Shown: positions 1-9,468, counted from the stretch's first letter. The stretch: DNA of 64,000 nucleotides from Planctomycetota bacterium (GCA_028289345.1 JANQQL010000031.1:372001-436000), one strand, 5' to 3'. Notes: generated by a model not told the origin, from the letters alone. Program-made: numbers and translations.

Positions 1-114
1 AATCGCTCGTCCGGTTGACCATCACATTCGCCCCGTCAACCAACGAAGCGAGTCGTGGTGCTCACTTCGTCCACGATCCGGTTGCGAGTGCGAACGGTGG
101 GAGGAGCAACTTGC

Positions 115-438
115 TCAGGCGGAGAAAGACTTCCCGCAACCGCAGCTACCGGATGCGTTTGGATTTTGAACGGTGAATCCGGTGCCCTGGAGGCCTTCAA
201 CCCAATCGACCACGGAGTCTTGCAGATAGGGAAGGCTGGTGGCGTCGACCGCAACGTCAAAACCGTCGCAACTCGTGAACTGATCGCCATCCTGTCGGTC
301 GGAGAACGTGAATCCGTACTGGAAGCCGGAGCAACCTCCCCCTTCGACGAAGACTCGCAGCACTTTTTCGCGCAGCGATTCGTCCTGCTTCAGGAACCCT
401 TGCACGGCCTTCTGGGCATTGTCGGTCAGAGTCAACAT
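115..438 (-). CDS. erpA: A-type iron-sulfur carrier (ErpA/IscA/HesB family)
   Basis: A 107-aa cytoplasmic A-type carrier that would hold or deliver Fe-S clusters to apoproteins. The family signature is complete: a first cysteine in GGGCSGFQYGF (about residue 36) and a C-terminal CGC in GSCGCGKSF. Length is normal for ErpA/IscA/SufA. I chose the ATG at 438 because the family N-terminus (LTLTDNAQKAV) begins there; the frame is open further upstream but that part has no family similarity. No other isc or suf genes are in the window, so ErpA cannot be separated from IscA/SufA. It is the last gene of the minus-strand set here, with a candidate promoter of its own upstream. Confidence 0.9.
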   Translation of the reverse strand: MLTLTDNAQKAVQGFLKQDESLREKVLRVFVEGGGCSGFQYGFTFSDRQDGDQFTSCDGFDVAVDATSLPYLQDSVVDWVEGLQGTGFTVQNPNASGSCGCGKSFSA

Positions 439-538
439 CGTGTGGTTTCTCACTGAACGCGCCAGGTGGGACAACCCGGCTCCTCCGGGGCGGCTCGCCC
501 CGCTTCTTCGCTGCGGGCCCGGCCAATTCCCCGATGTG

Positions 539-566
539 TTTATAGAAGACCGTGGGGCGCCCGCAA
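539..566 (-). promoter_or_regulatory. candidate sigma-70-type promoter for the Fe-S carrier gene
   Basis: On the minus strand TTGCGG (566-561), a 16-nt spacer and TATAAA (544-539). The -10 matches the consensus at 5 of 6 positions, the -35 at 3 of 6. It would give a leader of about 95 nt before the ATG at 438, containing a perfect hairpin GGGCGAGCCGCCC-like stem (487-501, GGGGCG/CGCCCC with a 3-nt loop). Motif match only. Confidence 0.35.
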
Positions 567-574
567 GGGACGGC

Positions 575-2893
575 TCAAAGGGCGACCGGCTCTCGGGGTG
601 GCGGCGCCCCCCCACCGGCCGACTCCCCGTTGTGGAGACGATGCAGCACCGTCTCGAGTGACTCGATCGTGAACGGTTTGTTCAAGAGACAGTTCCCGTC
701 CCGCTCCGCAGCCCGCACCACCTCGGTATCCAGGGTGTCACCCGTGATGAACACCACTCGGCCTCGCAGCTCGGGCTTCTCCTGGCGCAGGATGTCGTAG
801 AACTCCTCCCCGCCCATGCCCGGCATGCGCCAGTCCGTGAACACCACGTCGAAGTGGCCATCGCGCACCTCTTGCAAGGCCGCCGTGGCTTCTTCGCAGG
901 TCACGACCTCGTGGCCTTCGGTCTCCAGAATCTGACACAGCAACTCGAGAATCACCGGCTCGTCATCGACGATGAGCATGCGCATGCGAGGCAGGGCCGC
1001 GGCGGACGCTTGCTGCTGCTCTGCCACCACTTCCGCCGGCGGCTGCACCACCGGCAACTCGATGCGGAACGTCGTGCCCACCCCCTCTTGGCTGAGCGGT
1101 GTGATTTTTCCTCCGTGCTCGCGAACAATGCCGTAACACAGAGCAAGTCCCAGGCCCGTTCCTTTGCCCACCTCCTTGGTGGTGAAGAAGGGGTCGAAGA
1201 TCTTGTTCAACACGTCCTCGGACATCCCTCCGCCGTTGTCGGTGACCTCGAGGACCATACTGTCGGGGGCGGTCTGGCTGGAACGGATCTTGATCTGTCC
1301 CGTGATGCCACGGGCTTCAATCGCGTGCTGGGCATTGGTGACGAGATTGATCATCACCTGCTGAAGCTGGAACGGGTCGAGCATGGAATCCGGCAGAGAG
1401 CTGGCCAGCTCGGTGTCGACGTTGATGTTGGCCGTTCGCAGCTGGTAGCCAAGCAGATCCAGGGATGCCTGAATCACCTCATTGAGATTGGCTCGCTGCT
1501 GCTCGCTCTGATGGTCCCGGGCGAACTTCAACAAGCCCTCGATGATCTTTCGACAGCGTTCCGCATGGGTGAAGATGTGCTGCACTTCCGAGCGCGCCCC
1601 TTCCGGCAAGTCCTGGGAAAGAAGTAGCTGGGCGAACCCGAACACGGCGGTCAGCGGATTGTTGAGCTCGTGAGCGACGCCGGACACCAATTCTCCGACG
1701 GCACTGAGTTTCTCGTTCTGAATCAGCTGCCGCTGCAAGGACTTGACTTCGGTCACGTCCCGCACCAACACCACGGTCCCGAGCAGGCGCTCATCGACCG
1801 CGCGAATCGGCGCCAGCAACAGCACCGCGGACTGATCCGACTGCTCTGGCTTGCAAAGCAAAACTTCGCGCTCCCAGGGCTCCTGGCCGTGGAGTGCCTG
1901 CAGGAACGCGTCTCGATCGGCATCCCGCTGAAAGGGCAATAGCTCTTCCGCACGACGAGGAGCCGCACCCAGAGGATCGACCCCCACCAGGGACTCGGCC
2001 GCTCGGTTCTTGTGCAACAGGTCCCCGGACAGATCCAGGATCAGAACCGGATCCTTCACACTGTTCACCGCGTCGTGCAGAAGACTGGCATCGTCTTCCA
2101 TGCGCGATTGGGAGGAGACGTCGCGAATCTGTTGGATCAGTTTGCCGGAGAATCCATGGCGACCAAACAACGGGAACGTGGTCACCTCGTAGCGGCGAGC
2201 TCCACTCTCCCCGCGAACGATCTCGAACACCGGCTTCTTTCTCTGCAGCACTTCGGTGACGGTGCAGGCGGAGCAATCCGTATGGCCAAGCACCGATTCG
2301 CAACTGGTCTCTCCCAGGACGTCTTCGCCGAAGGTCGACAACGCCACTCGGTTGCCGGCGACAATGTGCCGGTCTTCGCCGATCACGAACAGGGGGTCCG
2401 GAATCGACTCGAAGATGGACTCCAGGTACTCCTCGGAGTCACGCAGCGTCGAGAGAACCCGTTTGCGCTCCATCCGGTCCAAGGCGAACAGGATGACGAT
2501 GGTGCCCAAGGTCTTCAGGAACAGCTCGGGCCCGAAATCCGGGAACAAGCGAAGCAGACTTCCGCCCGCTCCCACCAGCAGCAACAGACAGCCGATCAGG
2601 AGCGGAACATCTTTCCAGGGAAGAGTCTTTTGATGCAGCCGCAACAGGGTCCACCCGATGATCCCGACCACGGTCACGACGTTCAGACAGACCTCGGCGA
2701 CTCGCTGCCCCTGGAGTTCGAGAAAGCTCTCGAACAAAAGGCCTGCCAGGAACACCAACGGCAGCGAAGTTCCCACGCTGAGGACGGCGTCCCCGCGCAG
2801 AACCACCCGAAACCTCCCGGGATGCTTGCGCTGACGTTGCGCCACCTGCCAACCTTGCTCGGTCGGCGGCTTGTCTTCGTTTTCGGTGCTCAT
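575..2893 (-). CDS. membrane hybrid histidine kinase (PAS-PAS-HisKA-HATPase-REC)
   Basis: A 772-aa hybrid sensor kinase. Four predicted membrane segments lie near the N-terminus (about 36-58, 66-85, 96-115, 122-138), followed by two PAS-like domains (about 155-270, 285-400); the first contains a DCSAC cysteine pair. The H-box is GVAHELNNPLTAVFGF, the N-box NLVTNAQHAIE, and the G-boxes DNGGGM and GKGTGLGLAL. A C-terminal receiver domain starts at MLIVDDEP, has its phospho-acceptor Asp in FTDWRMPG and the conserved Lys in LLNKPF. The start at 2893 has GAGGAA 6 nt upstream; a longer open frame lacks support. The input signal is unknown, and no dedicated response regulator is adjacent. The kinase and HATPase parts resemble NtrB-like kinases. 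Confidence 0.93.
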   Translation of the reverse strand: MSTENEDKPPTEQGWQVAQRQRKHPGRFRVVLRGDAVLSVGTSLPLVFLAGLLFESFLELQGQRVAEVCLNVVTVVGIIGWTLLRLHQKTLPWKDVPLLIGCLLLLVGAGGSLLRLFPDFGPELFLKTLGTIVILFALDRMERKRVLSTLRDSEEYLESIFESIPDPLFVIGEDRHIVAGNRVALSTFGEDVLGETSCESVLGHTDCSACTVTEVLQRKKPVFEIVRGESGARRYEVTTFPLFGRHGFSGKLIQQIRDVSSQSRMEDDASLLHDAVNSVKDPVLILDLSGDLLHKNRAAESLVGVDPLGAAPRRAEELLPFQRDADRDAFLQALHGQEPWEREVLLCKPEQSDQSAVLLLAPIRAVDERLLGTVVLVRDVTEVKSLQRQLIQNEKLSAVGELVSGVAHELNNPLTAVFGFAQLLLSQDLPEGARSEVQHIFTHAERCRKIIEGLLKFARDHQSEQQRANLNEVIQASLDLLGYQLRTANINVDTELASSLPDSMLDPFQLQQVMINLVTNAQHAIEARGITGQIKIRSSQTAPDSMVLEVTDNGGGMSEDVLNKIFDPFFTTKEVGKGTGLGLALCYGIVREHGGKITPLSQEGVGTTFRIELPVVQPPAEVVAEQQQASAAALPRMRMLIVDDEPVILELLCQILETEGHEVVTCEEATAALQEVRDGHFDVVFTDWRMPGMGGEEFYDILRQEKPELRGRVVFITGDTLDTEVVRAAERDGNCLLNKPFTIESLETVLHRLHNGESAGGGAPPPREPVAL

Positions 2894-3039
2894 TCGGTTC
2901 CTCGGCCCAGGCAGACTGGGTATCGAGGACTCCTTCGACCGCAGGCGAAAAACGACTTGACGAGGATCGTTCGCGAGCGGCGCCATCCCGCGGGAAAACC
3001 CTTCCCATGAAGGAGGTCCCTACGGGCAAGCCGTGACCG

Positions 3040-3495
3040 TCACTCTTCGCGAAGACTTGCGCGAGGCTGCCGACGCAAAACCTCTCCCACAATGCCATCG
3101 AGGAGCAGGTGCTCTTGGGTGCCGTCCGAGCCCAAGGTCACCCAGCGGACCGCCGGCTCGTCCGCCGGGTTGACCTCCATCGCCGAGATCGGCGCCATGA
3201 GAGCGACTTCGACGTCCCCCCCTTCCACGCGCTGGACGTCCACGTACACCTGTTCCCGTCGAATCCCATCCTTGCCCTGAAACTCTGCCGGATCGGTTTC
3301 GATCTGACCTTTCTCCCGATCCACTCGCATCACCAACCCCGTGTAGTGGTGGCGGAGTTCTTGGTGGCAAGCATCGAACACGACGTCGTACTCCGCATCG
3401 CGGAACCGGATCGTCTTGAAGGAAAGTTCGAACTGCTGACAACCGGAGATGGCGAACAACCCGAGCACCATCAAGAATCGGGCAAGTCCTCTCAT
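3040..3495 (-). CDS. small lipoprotein of unknown function
   Basis: A 151-aa protein with a short signal peptide and a lipobox ending in ISGC, so probably a lipoprotein processed by signal peptidase II (a candidate lspA is at 55.7 kb). The mature part is charged and shows no domain I recognise. Its ATG overlaps the stop of the upstream hydantoinase-B-like gene by 4 nt (ATGA), so the two are likely translationally coupled. That overlap fixes the start. About 146 nt separate it from the downstream histidine kinase gene. Confidence 0.75.
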   Translation of the reverse strand: MRGLARFLMVLGLFAISGCQQFELSFKTIRFRDAEYDVVFDACHQELRHHYTGLVMRVDREKGQIETDPAEFQGKDGIRREQVYVDVQRVEGGDVEVALMAPISAMEVNPADEPAVRWVTLGSDGTQEHLLLDGIVGEVLRRQPRASLREE

Positions 3496-5072
3496 CGGGT
3501 TCCCTTTCGAGTCGGTTTGCCATGCCCCCCGCCTCCCGGAGTCCGCATGCCGACCTGATCTCCCTCATTCAGCTCTTCGGTGAACTTGCCCGGCCGCGGT
3601 CGGGTGGTCCCCCGCTGCACGACCCAGTTGCGGCCCGGTCGGCCGGGTTGCCCCCCGTCCAGGCCCCAGGGAGCGTGGAGGCGTCGCTCGCTGATCACGG
3701 AAACCGTCGCATCTCGCAACAGGGTGACCACTCGCTCGATCCCGTCCCCTCCTCGATGGCGGCCGCGTCCGCCGCTGCCCCGCGCCAAGGTGTATCTCTC
3801 CACTTGCAGCGGGTAGGCCAGCTCCAACGCTTCGACGGGAGTGTTCCAGGTGTTGGTCATGTGGACCTGAAGCCCGGACTCACCGGGTCCGTCGGCCGAA
3901 GCTCCCGCGCCACCGCCGGTGGTTTCGTAGTAGCTGAATGCGGAGTCGCCCACGGAAGACCCGATCGTCAAGTTGTTCATGGTTCCTTGGGACGCGGCAG
4001 GAATCTTGTTTGGCACCGCCTGGGCCAGCACTCCGAACACCACATCGACCAAGCGCTGAGAGGTTTCCACGTTGCCGGCGGCCACCGCCGCTCCTGGCAG
4101 AGGATCCAGAATGGACCCCCGCTCCAACCGAACATCCAGCGGTCGCGCCATTCCCTCGTTGGGAGCTCGCCCGTCTTCCATCAGACACTGGAATCCATAA
4201 AGAACGGCGGACCAGACAATGGCGGGATTCGCATTCAAGGAACCCCGTACCTGGGGTGACGAGCGACGGAAGTCCAGACACGCGCGACTGCCTCGGACCG
4301 TCATCTCCAATCGAATGGGAAGGTTTTCGTTGCCGAACCCGTCATCATCCAAGACATCTTCGAACTCGTAGCGACCATTGGGAATGCGACGCAGCAGCGC
4401 CTTCATGCGGGCTTCTCCCACATCCATCATTTGGTCGGCCGCTCGAGCAATTCGTCCCCGGCCATACTCATCGCGGAGCGCCTGCATTCGTCGCACGCCG
4501 CAATGATTGGCGGCCAATTGCGCCCGTAGATCGACTTCCCGTTCCACAGGAGTTCGCACATTGGCGAGGAGTAAGCGCATCACATCCCGTTGCATGCGGC
4601 CGTCACGGGCCAACACCACCGGGGGCACTCGAATTCCCTCTCCGAACACATCGGAGGTGGTCCCCATGGATCCCGGATGAGCCCCTCCCACGTCGGCATG
4701 GTGCGCCCGGTTGGCCACGAAGAACGAGGGACGGCGTTGTCCCAAGAATACGGGCGTCACCAGGGTCATATCCGGAAGATGGGTTCCCCCCTGGTACGGG
4801 TCGTTGAGCAACACGGAGTCACCCTCGACAAACTCGTGAGCCGCCATGGCAGCTCTCACCGACAAAGGCGCCGAGCCCAGATGGACCGGGATGTGTGCTG
4901 CCTGGGCGAACAGCTTTCCGTCCTGGGTGAAGAGGGCGCAGGAATAGTCCAAGCGCTCTTTGATGTTCGGCGAAAAGCTGGAACGCTGAAGAACGACGCC
5001 CATCTCCTCGGCCACTGAAGCGAAGAGGGCGCGGAAGACTTCTTTCTCCAGGTTCTCTCGAGCCGCAGTCAC
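3492..5072 (-). CDS. hydantoinase B/oxoprolinase-family protein (HyuB-like)
   Basis: A 526-aa protein of the N-methylhydantoinase B/5-oxoprolinase C-terminal-half family, normal in length. Family landmarks include FSPNIKERLDYSCALF near the N-terminus, NDPYQGGTHLPDMTLVTPVF, HHADVGGAHPGSM and a C-terminal GGGGHGKPTRKGTR. Known members act with an ATP-binding HyuA partner on hydantoins, 5-oxoproline or, in a related branch, ketones. No HyuA gene is present here, which leaves the substrate open. The start is GTG at 5072, 9 nt after the Rieske gene stop, and the stop overlaps the lipoprotein gene ATG. The Rieske-HyuB-lipoprotein order therefore looks like one operon. Confidence 0.88.
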   Translation of the reverse strand: MTAARENLEKEVFRALFASVAEEMGVVLQRSSFSPNIKERLDYSCALFTQDGKLFAQAAHIPVHLGSAPLSVRAAMAAHEFVEGDSVLLNDPYQGGTHLPDMTLVTPVFLGQRRPSFFVANRAHHADVGGAHPGSMGTTSDVFGEGIRVPPVVLARDGRMQRDVMRLLLANVRTPVEREVDLRAQLAANHCGVRRMQALRDEYGRGRIARAADQMMDVGEARMKALLRRIPNGRYEFEDVLDDDGFGNENLPIRLEMTVRGSRACLDFRRSSPQVRGSLNANPAIVWSAVLYGFQCLMEDGRAPNEGMARPLDVRLERGSILDPLPGAAVAAGNVETSQRLVDVVFGVLAQAVPNKIPAASQGTMNNLTIGSSVGDSAFSYYETTGGGAGASADGPGESGLQVHMTNTWNTPVEALELAYPLQVERYTLARGSGGRGRHRGGDGIERVVTLLRDATVSVISERRLHAPWGLDGGQPGRPGRNWVVQRGTTRPRPGKFTEELNEGDQVGMRTPGGGGHGKPTRKGTR

Positions 5073-5081
5073 GGGAACAAA

Positions 5082-5384
5082 CTAGAGTTCCACCTGAACG
5101 TCGGTCCCGTCGACGACCACCTTGTAAGCGGTGACCCCGACCGTTGGACTCAGGGTGGATTGACCCGTCGTGCAATCGAACCCCCACCCGTGCCAGGGAC
5201 AGGTAACAGTTGTTCCTGAAATCGGACCGTCGGCGAGCGGTCCTCCTCGGTGGGGACAGGTGTTGTCGATCGCATAGAAGCTTCCGTCCGCGTGGAACAC
5301 CGCGATCGACCGGCCCTCCACTTCGTAGCAGCGCCCCTCCCCGGACGGAATCTCAGACGTCTCTGCCAGCTTGTGCACTGCCAT
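5082..5384 (-). CDS. Rieske [2Fe-2S] ferredoxin
   Basis: A 100-aa soluble Rieske-type protein. The two cluster-binding motifs are CPHRGG (C-x-H) and CPWHGW (C-x2-H), correctly spaced. The whole protein is one Rieske domain with no signal peptide or membrane segment, like the small subunits or ferredoxins of NirD and dioxygenase systems. The ATG at 5384 is preceded by a strong AGGAGG ribosome site; an upstream in-frame ATG is unlikely. It sits 9 nt before the HyuB-like gene, suggesting electron transfer in the same process, though no reductase or oxygenase is nearby. Confidence 0.92.
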   Translation of the reverse strand: MAVHKLAETSEIPSGEGRCYEVEGRSIAVFHADGSFYAIDNTCPHRGGPLADGPISGTTVTCPWHGWGFDCTTGQSTLSPTVGVTAYKVVVDGTDVQVEL

Positions 5385-5510
5385 GGAACCCCTCCTGTTT
5401 TTTCTTCGGGATGAGCGGCCCCGGACTCGGACCGGGAAGATCTTAGCCAACCCCGGACGACGGGCCGAGTCGCGCGCATCCCGTTCTCTGGATCCGCTCG
5501 GGTCCTCGAC

Positions 5511-6386
5511 TCACGATCCGCTTGCCGGCAATCCCAATCGCTCCCGAAGGACTCGAAGAACGGCCTCCAGTCCCTGTCCCTCGATGCGCTCACGAGCGGC
5601 GGTCTGCGCCTGGGCGTTGGCTCCGGGCGCCGCCAACGACCAACGGGCGGAGCGCAACATTTCGATGTCATTGGTGTCATCCCCAATGGCCAGGATTTCT
5701 TCCGGCTCGACGCAAAGATGACTGGCGACATGCAGCACCCCGCTCCACTTGTTGGCCTGCGGATGCAGCACTTCCAAGCGATGGGTTCCTTGGGTTTGGT
5801 CAAGACCGAGGAAGTGGCGCAGCTTGGTTCCGAACTCCGCCTCCAGGTTCCGGCCCAACTTTTGAAGGATGTCGGGGTGGTGGTGTCCGACGATCCGGGT
5901 GACTTCTTCGCCCTGGACTTCGGAGAAGGACTGCACTTCCGTGTAGTGCTGACCGGTGTAATCGAGGTACCAGGACAGGAAACCGCTCGGATCGGGACTG
6001 TTCGCCAACAAGTAGAACTCGCGTGGACCGCGCGGGGCGTTGGTGTAGACCAAAGTCGCGCATCCCTCTCGAGCGAGAAACTCTGCCACGGGCACGACCA
6101 GTCTGTCGGGAACGAACCACCCCTGACTGACGGAGTGAGTGATCGGGTCCACCACCATGGTGCCGTTCTGCACCACGACCCAGTTCTTGATCGAGGCCTC
6201 TTCCACCAGGGGCAGGGCGCTGAACTGTCGACGGCCGGTCGCGGGGACCACGTGGATGCCCGCGGAACGAGCCTGGTCAAAGAACGCCAAGACTTCGGGA
6301 GTCCAGCGTCCATTTTCATTGAGCATGGTGCCGTCCAGATCGCAGGCCAGCAATCGGAACGGCGGCAAGCGAACCGGATCGTCCAT
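5511..6386 (-). CDS. HAD-superfamily Cof-type phosphatase
   Basis: A 291-aa cytoplasmic HAD hydrolase of the Cof/YbiV-like (IIB) type, which usually dephosphorylates sugar phosphates, nucleotides or cofactors. Motif I is LLACDLDGTML (nucleophile and acid Asp), TGRR follows after the first helix, and motif III/IV is AIGDDTNDIEML. The large cap domain between them accounts for the length. The ATG at 6386 has GGAGGAA at a good distance. The gene is divergent from mutS across a 218-nt region. The substrate cannot be deduced. Confidence 0.88.
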   Translation of the reverse strand: MDDPVRLPPFRLLACDLDGTMLNENGRWTPEVLAFFDQARSAGIHVVPATGRRQFSALPLVEEASIKNWVVVQNGTMVVDPITHSVSQGWFVPDRLVVPVAEFLAREGCATLVYTNAPRGPREFYLLANSPDPSGFLSWYLDYTGQHYTEVQSFSEVQGEEVTRIVGHHHPDILQKLGRNLEAEFGTKLRHFLGLDQTQGTHRLEVLHPQANKWSGVLHVASHLCVEPEEILAIGDDTNDIEMLRSARWSLAAPGANAQAQTAARERIEGQGLEAVLRVLRERLGLPASGS

Positions 6387-6404
6387 GATTTCCTCCGCGG
6401 GAAT

Positions 6405-6433
6405 GTTATCTCGACCTCGCCGTGGTCCGACAA
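6405..6433 (-). promoter_or_regulatory. candidate promoter of the Cof-type phosphatase gene
   Basis: On the minus strand TTGTCG (6433-6428), 17 nt, GATAAC (6410-6405); each hexamer matches 4 of 6 consensus positions. The predicted start would leave a very short leader that still contains the GGAGGAA ribosome site. The -35 lies inside a 14-bp inverted repeat. Confidence 0.3.
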
Positions 6434-6440
6434 GTGTCGG
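6427..6440. promoter_or_regulatory. 14-bp inverted repeat in the cof/mutS divergent region
   Basis: CCGACA-AG-TGTCGG is a perfect inverted repeat with a 2-bp centre. It overlaps the candidate -35 of the phosphatase gene and lies 165 nt before mutS, so it could be an operator. No regulator is suggested by the sequence. Confidence 0.3.
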
Positions 6441-6604
6441 GGAAAACGTGTGGACACGGCTCAGTGCAGCGAACCGCCACGACCGAGGGACGGGTTCCAA
6501 GATCGGCACGCCCGAGCGAATGACGGCGTTCAGGAATGAACCATGCCCGGGTTCGCGGTTAGCATCCTTCGTTTCACCAAGACTCGTCCCCCAGGGAACT
6601 CCCG

Positions 6605-9304
6605 ATGGCCAGTGCAACTCCCCAACCGGCAAAGATGACTCCGATGCTGAAGCAGTACTTCGGGGTCAAGCGGCAGTATCCCGACGCCATCCTTTTCTTC
6701 CGTATGGGCGACTTCTTCGAGCTGTTTTTCGAGGACGCCAAGATCGCGGCAGAGGTCCTCGGGATCGCCCTCACCAGTCGCTCCAAAGAAGCGGACATGC
6801 CCATGGCAGGAGTTCCGGTTCGGGCGGTCGACGGATACCTGCAGAAGCTGATCCTGGCCGGACATACCGTCGTCATCTGCGATCAGGTGCAGGACCCGAA
6901 AGAGGCCAAAGGAATCGTGGAACGCGCGGTCACGCGCATCGTCACTCCGGGCACCGTCCTCGAAGAGACGCTCTTGGAAGGAGGGCGCCACAACTTCCTC
7001 GCCGCCTTGTCGATTGCCGACCGGGGACGGGCGGGCATGGCATGGGTGGACCTCTCCACCGGAAGGTTCGAAGGAACCGAGTTGACCGCGGAGTCCCTCG
7101 GCGACGAACTCGCCCATCGAGGGCCCGCGGAGCTACTGCTCGCGGAACACTGGCGCGACTCAGAGGCCGACTGGGCCCAGTCCTTGAACGCCCTCGACGA
7201 AGCCGGCCCCGCGCTCACCTATCGTCCGGACCACGAGTTCGAAACCAGCGTGGCCGCCGATCTGCTGAAACGCCAGTTTCAGGTCTCGAGCTTGGAAGGC
7301 TTCGGTCTGGAAGCCGACGAACCGTTGGTGGCAGCAGCGGGCGCGGTCTTGGCATACGTCCGCGAAACCCAGCAGGGCAACGTCGATCATCTGCGTCCGC
7401 TCAAACGCTGCACGACCAGCGGCGTGATGATCCTCGATCGCAATGCTCGACACGCATTGGAGATCGTCGAAACCAATCGCGAAGGACGCCGGGAGGGATC
7501 TCTTCTTTGGTGCATCGATCGGACCAAAACCGCGGCCGGGGCGCGACTACTCCGAGACTGGGTTCTCGAGCCCTTGACCGATGCCGAAGAGATTCGCACC
7601 CGTCATGACACGGTGCAGGAGTTCGTCGAGGACCGATCCACCCGAGACGCCATGCGAACGGAGCTGCAGGGAATCTTCGACCTGGAGCGCGTCACCGCGA
7701 GATTGATGGTCAACCGCACCAGCCCTCGTGATCTGGCACAAATCCGCGATTCTTTGGGTCGCCTGCCCGCCTTGGTCGAATGCCTGGGTTCCGCGCGAAC
7801 CCAGCTCGTCGCCACGGCTCGTCAGCAGCTGGTGTCTCCCCCCGGCCTTCCGGAGCTGCTGGAAAAGGCCTTGGTACAAGCGCCGCCGATCACCGCCAAG
7901 GAGGGCGGCGTGATTCGCGAAGGATTCTCTCCCGAGTTGGACGAACTGCGCACCCTCCGCAACGACTCCCAGGACTTGTTGCTGAAGATGCAGCGTGAAG
8001 AGATCGAACGAACCGGGATCTCGACGCTGAAGATCGGCTTTCATTCAGTCTTCGGCTACTACCTGGAAGTCTCCCATGCGAACAAAGACAAGGTTCCCGA
8101 GAACTACATCCGCAAACAAACGCTGAAGAACGCAGAGCGCTACATCACTCCGGAACTCAAGGAGTTCGAGGCCAAAGCGCTGGTCGCGGAAGAACGTTCG
8201 CTGAAACTCGAGATGGAGCTGTTCGAGAAGCTGCGGACCGACGCCGCCGAGCACGGACCAGCTCTGCAGACCCTCGGACGTGCGCTTGCCACCTTGGATG
8301 CGCTGGGGTCTCTGGCCGAGGCCGCCCAAGAACACGGCTATCGGCGCCCGACGATCGACGATTCCCAGGACTTGGATGTGGAGGAGGGCTACCATCCGGT
8401 CCTGGCCGTCACCCTTGGCAAGGACGCGTTCGTGGCCAACGACTGCCGACTCGGCGGAGATCATCCACGCTTCGCCTTGATCACCGGCCCCAACATGGCC
8501 GGCAAGTCGACTTACTTGCGACAGACCGCGTTGCTGGTGTTGATGGCCCAGATGGGCAGCTTCGTCCCCGCGAAGAGAGCTCGTCTGGGCGTCGCCGACC
8601 GCATCTTCACCCGGGTCGGCGCCTCGGATGACCTGGTCCGGGGTGCCTCCACGTTCATGGTGGAAATGACGGAAACCGCCAGCATTCTCCACCACGCGAC
8701 AGATCGGAGCCTCGTCATCTTGGATGAGATCGGACGCGGAACCGGGACCTTCGATGGGCTCTCTCTGTCTCGAGCTCTGGCAGAACACTTGGCCGAGCAC
8801 GTCCGCTGCCGGTCACTGTTTGCCACCCACTACCACCAGCTGACTCAGTTGGCCGACGAATTCTCCTCGGTACGCAATCTGAGCGTCGGCGTGCGCGAAT
8901 GGGGTGAAGAGATCATTTTCCTGTATCGCATCCTGGAGGGTGGCACCGACCGTTCCTACGGGATTCATGTCGCCCGGCTCGCAGGAATCCCTGACCAGGT
9001 CATCGAACGAGCCCAGAGTCTGCTGCGTGAGTTGGAAACCCTGAGTCCCGAGCTGAGGCAACGCACGTCGCGAGAAGGAACCGCGAAAACGAGAGTTCAG
9101 GAAAGCCTGTTCTCGCCCCCCGCCGAGAACTTGCTTCGAGCCTTGCGGCGGATCGACATCGATGGACTGACCCCGCTCCAGGCACTGAACCAACTGGCCA
9201 AACTGAAGGCCCAAGCCGACGGCACCGCCCCCAAATCACGCCGGAAGAAGGTCAAGCAAGACCCGGGACCCGGCTTGTTCGGCAACGAAGCGAGCGCCGG
9301 CTAA
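6605..9304 (+). CDS. mutS: DNA mismatch repair protein MutS
   Basis: An 899-aa MutS, which recognises base mismatches and small loops and recruits MutL. The N-terminal mismatch-binding domain has the Phe-x-Glu motif in MGDFFELF. The C-terminal ABC-type ATPase carries Walker A GPNMAGKSTYLRQ (about residue 628), the Walker B region VILDEIGRGTGTFDG and the FATHYHQL histidine loop. Length and domain order are those of MutS1. The ATG at 6605 matches the usual MutS N-terminus (TPMLKQYFGVKRQYPD soon after). The gene stands alone on the plus strand, with no mutL in the window; its stop is 5 nt from the convergent zinc-ribbon gene. Confidence 0.98.
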   Translation: MASATPQPAKMTPMLKQYFGVKRQYPDAILFFRMGDFFELFFEDAKIAAEVLGIALTSRSKEADMPMAGVPVRAVDGYLQKLILAGHTVVICDQVQDPKEAKGIVERAVTRIVTPGTVLEETLLEGGRHNFLAALSIADRGRAGMAWVDLSTGRFEGTELTAESLGDELAHRGPAELLLAEHWRDSEADWAQSLNALDEAGPALTYRPDHEFETSVAADLLKRQFQVSSLEGFGLEADEPLVAAAGAVLAYVRETQQGNVDHLRPLKRCTTSGVMILDRNARHALEIVETNREGRREGSLLWCIDRTKTAAGARLLRDWVLEPLTDAEEIRTRHDTVQEFVEDRSTRDAMRTELQGIFDLERVTARLMVNRTSPRDLAQIRDSLGRLPALVECLGSARTQLVATARQQLVSPPGLPELLEKALVQAPPITAKEGGVIREGFSPELDELRTLRNDSQDLLLKMQREEIERTGISTLKIGFHSVFGYYLEVSHANKDKVPENYIRKQTLKNAERYITPELKEFEAKALVAEERSLKLEMELFEKLRTDAAEHGPALQTLGRALATLDALGSLAEAAQEHGYRRPTIDDSQDLDVEEGYHPVLAVTLGKDAFVANDCRLGGDHPRFALITGPNMAGKSTYLRQTALLVLMAQMGSFVPAKRARLGVADRIFTRVGASDDLVRGASTFMVEMTETASILHHATDRSLVILDEIGRGTGTFDGLSLSRALAEHLAEHVRCRSLFATHYHQLTQLADEFSSVRNLSVGVREWGEEIIFLYRILEGGTDRSYGIHVARLAGIPDQVIERAQSLLRELETLSPELRQRTSREGTAKTRVQESLFSPPAENLLRALRRIDIDGLTPLQALNQLAKLKAQADGTAPKSRRKKVKQDPGPGLFGNEASAG

Positions 9305-9309
9305 CCCGG

Positions 9310-9468
9310 TCAGGGATCCGAGCAGTCGCGCATCGCGCCACAGTTGGGACACACCATCTTGCAATGTCGATCCAAGATGGGCGTGCCGCAGATTTCGCAA
9401 CGAACGTAGCCGTGTTCGTCGGGGCGCAACCCGTCGCGACCGTCCCCCGGGTTCGATTCCTTGGTCAT
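9310..9468 (-). CDS. 52-aa zinc-ribbon protein
   Basis: A tiny soluble protein with two Cys pairs, CEICG and CPNCG, plus further cysteines (HCKMV, MRDCSDP), so probably a zinc ribbon. Its ATG overlaps the stop of the FecR-like gene by one base (TGATG), which indicates translational coupling and fixes the start. Together with the sigma factor and FecR-like gene it forms a three-gene unit. Its role is unknown; a partner or sensor function in that regulatory unit is inference. It ends 5 nt from the end of mutS. Confidence 0.75.
   Translation of the reverse strand: MTKESNPGDGRDGLRPDEHGYVRCEICGTPILDRHCKMVCPNCGAMRDCSDP

Noticed and set aside
9441..9462. GGGTTCGATTCC resembling a tRNA T-arm
   Set aside because: It is inside the zinc-ribbon coding region and no acceptor stem or anticodon arm can be folded around it.
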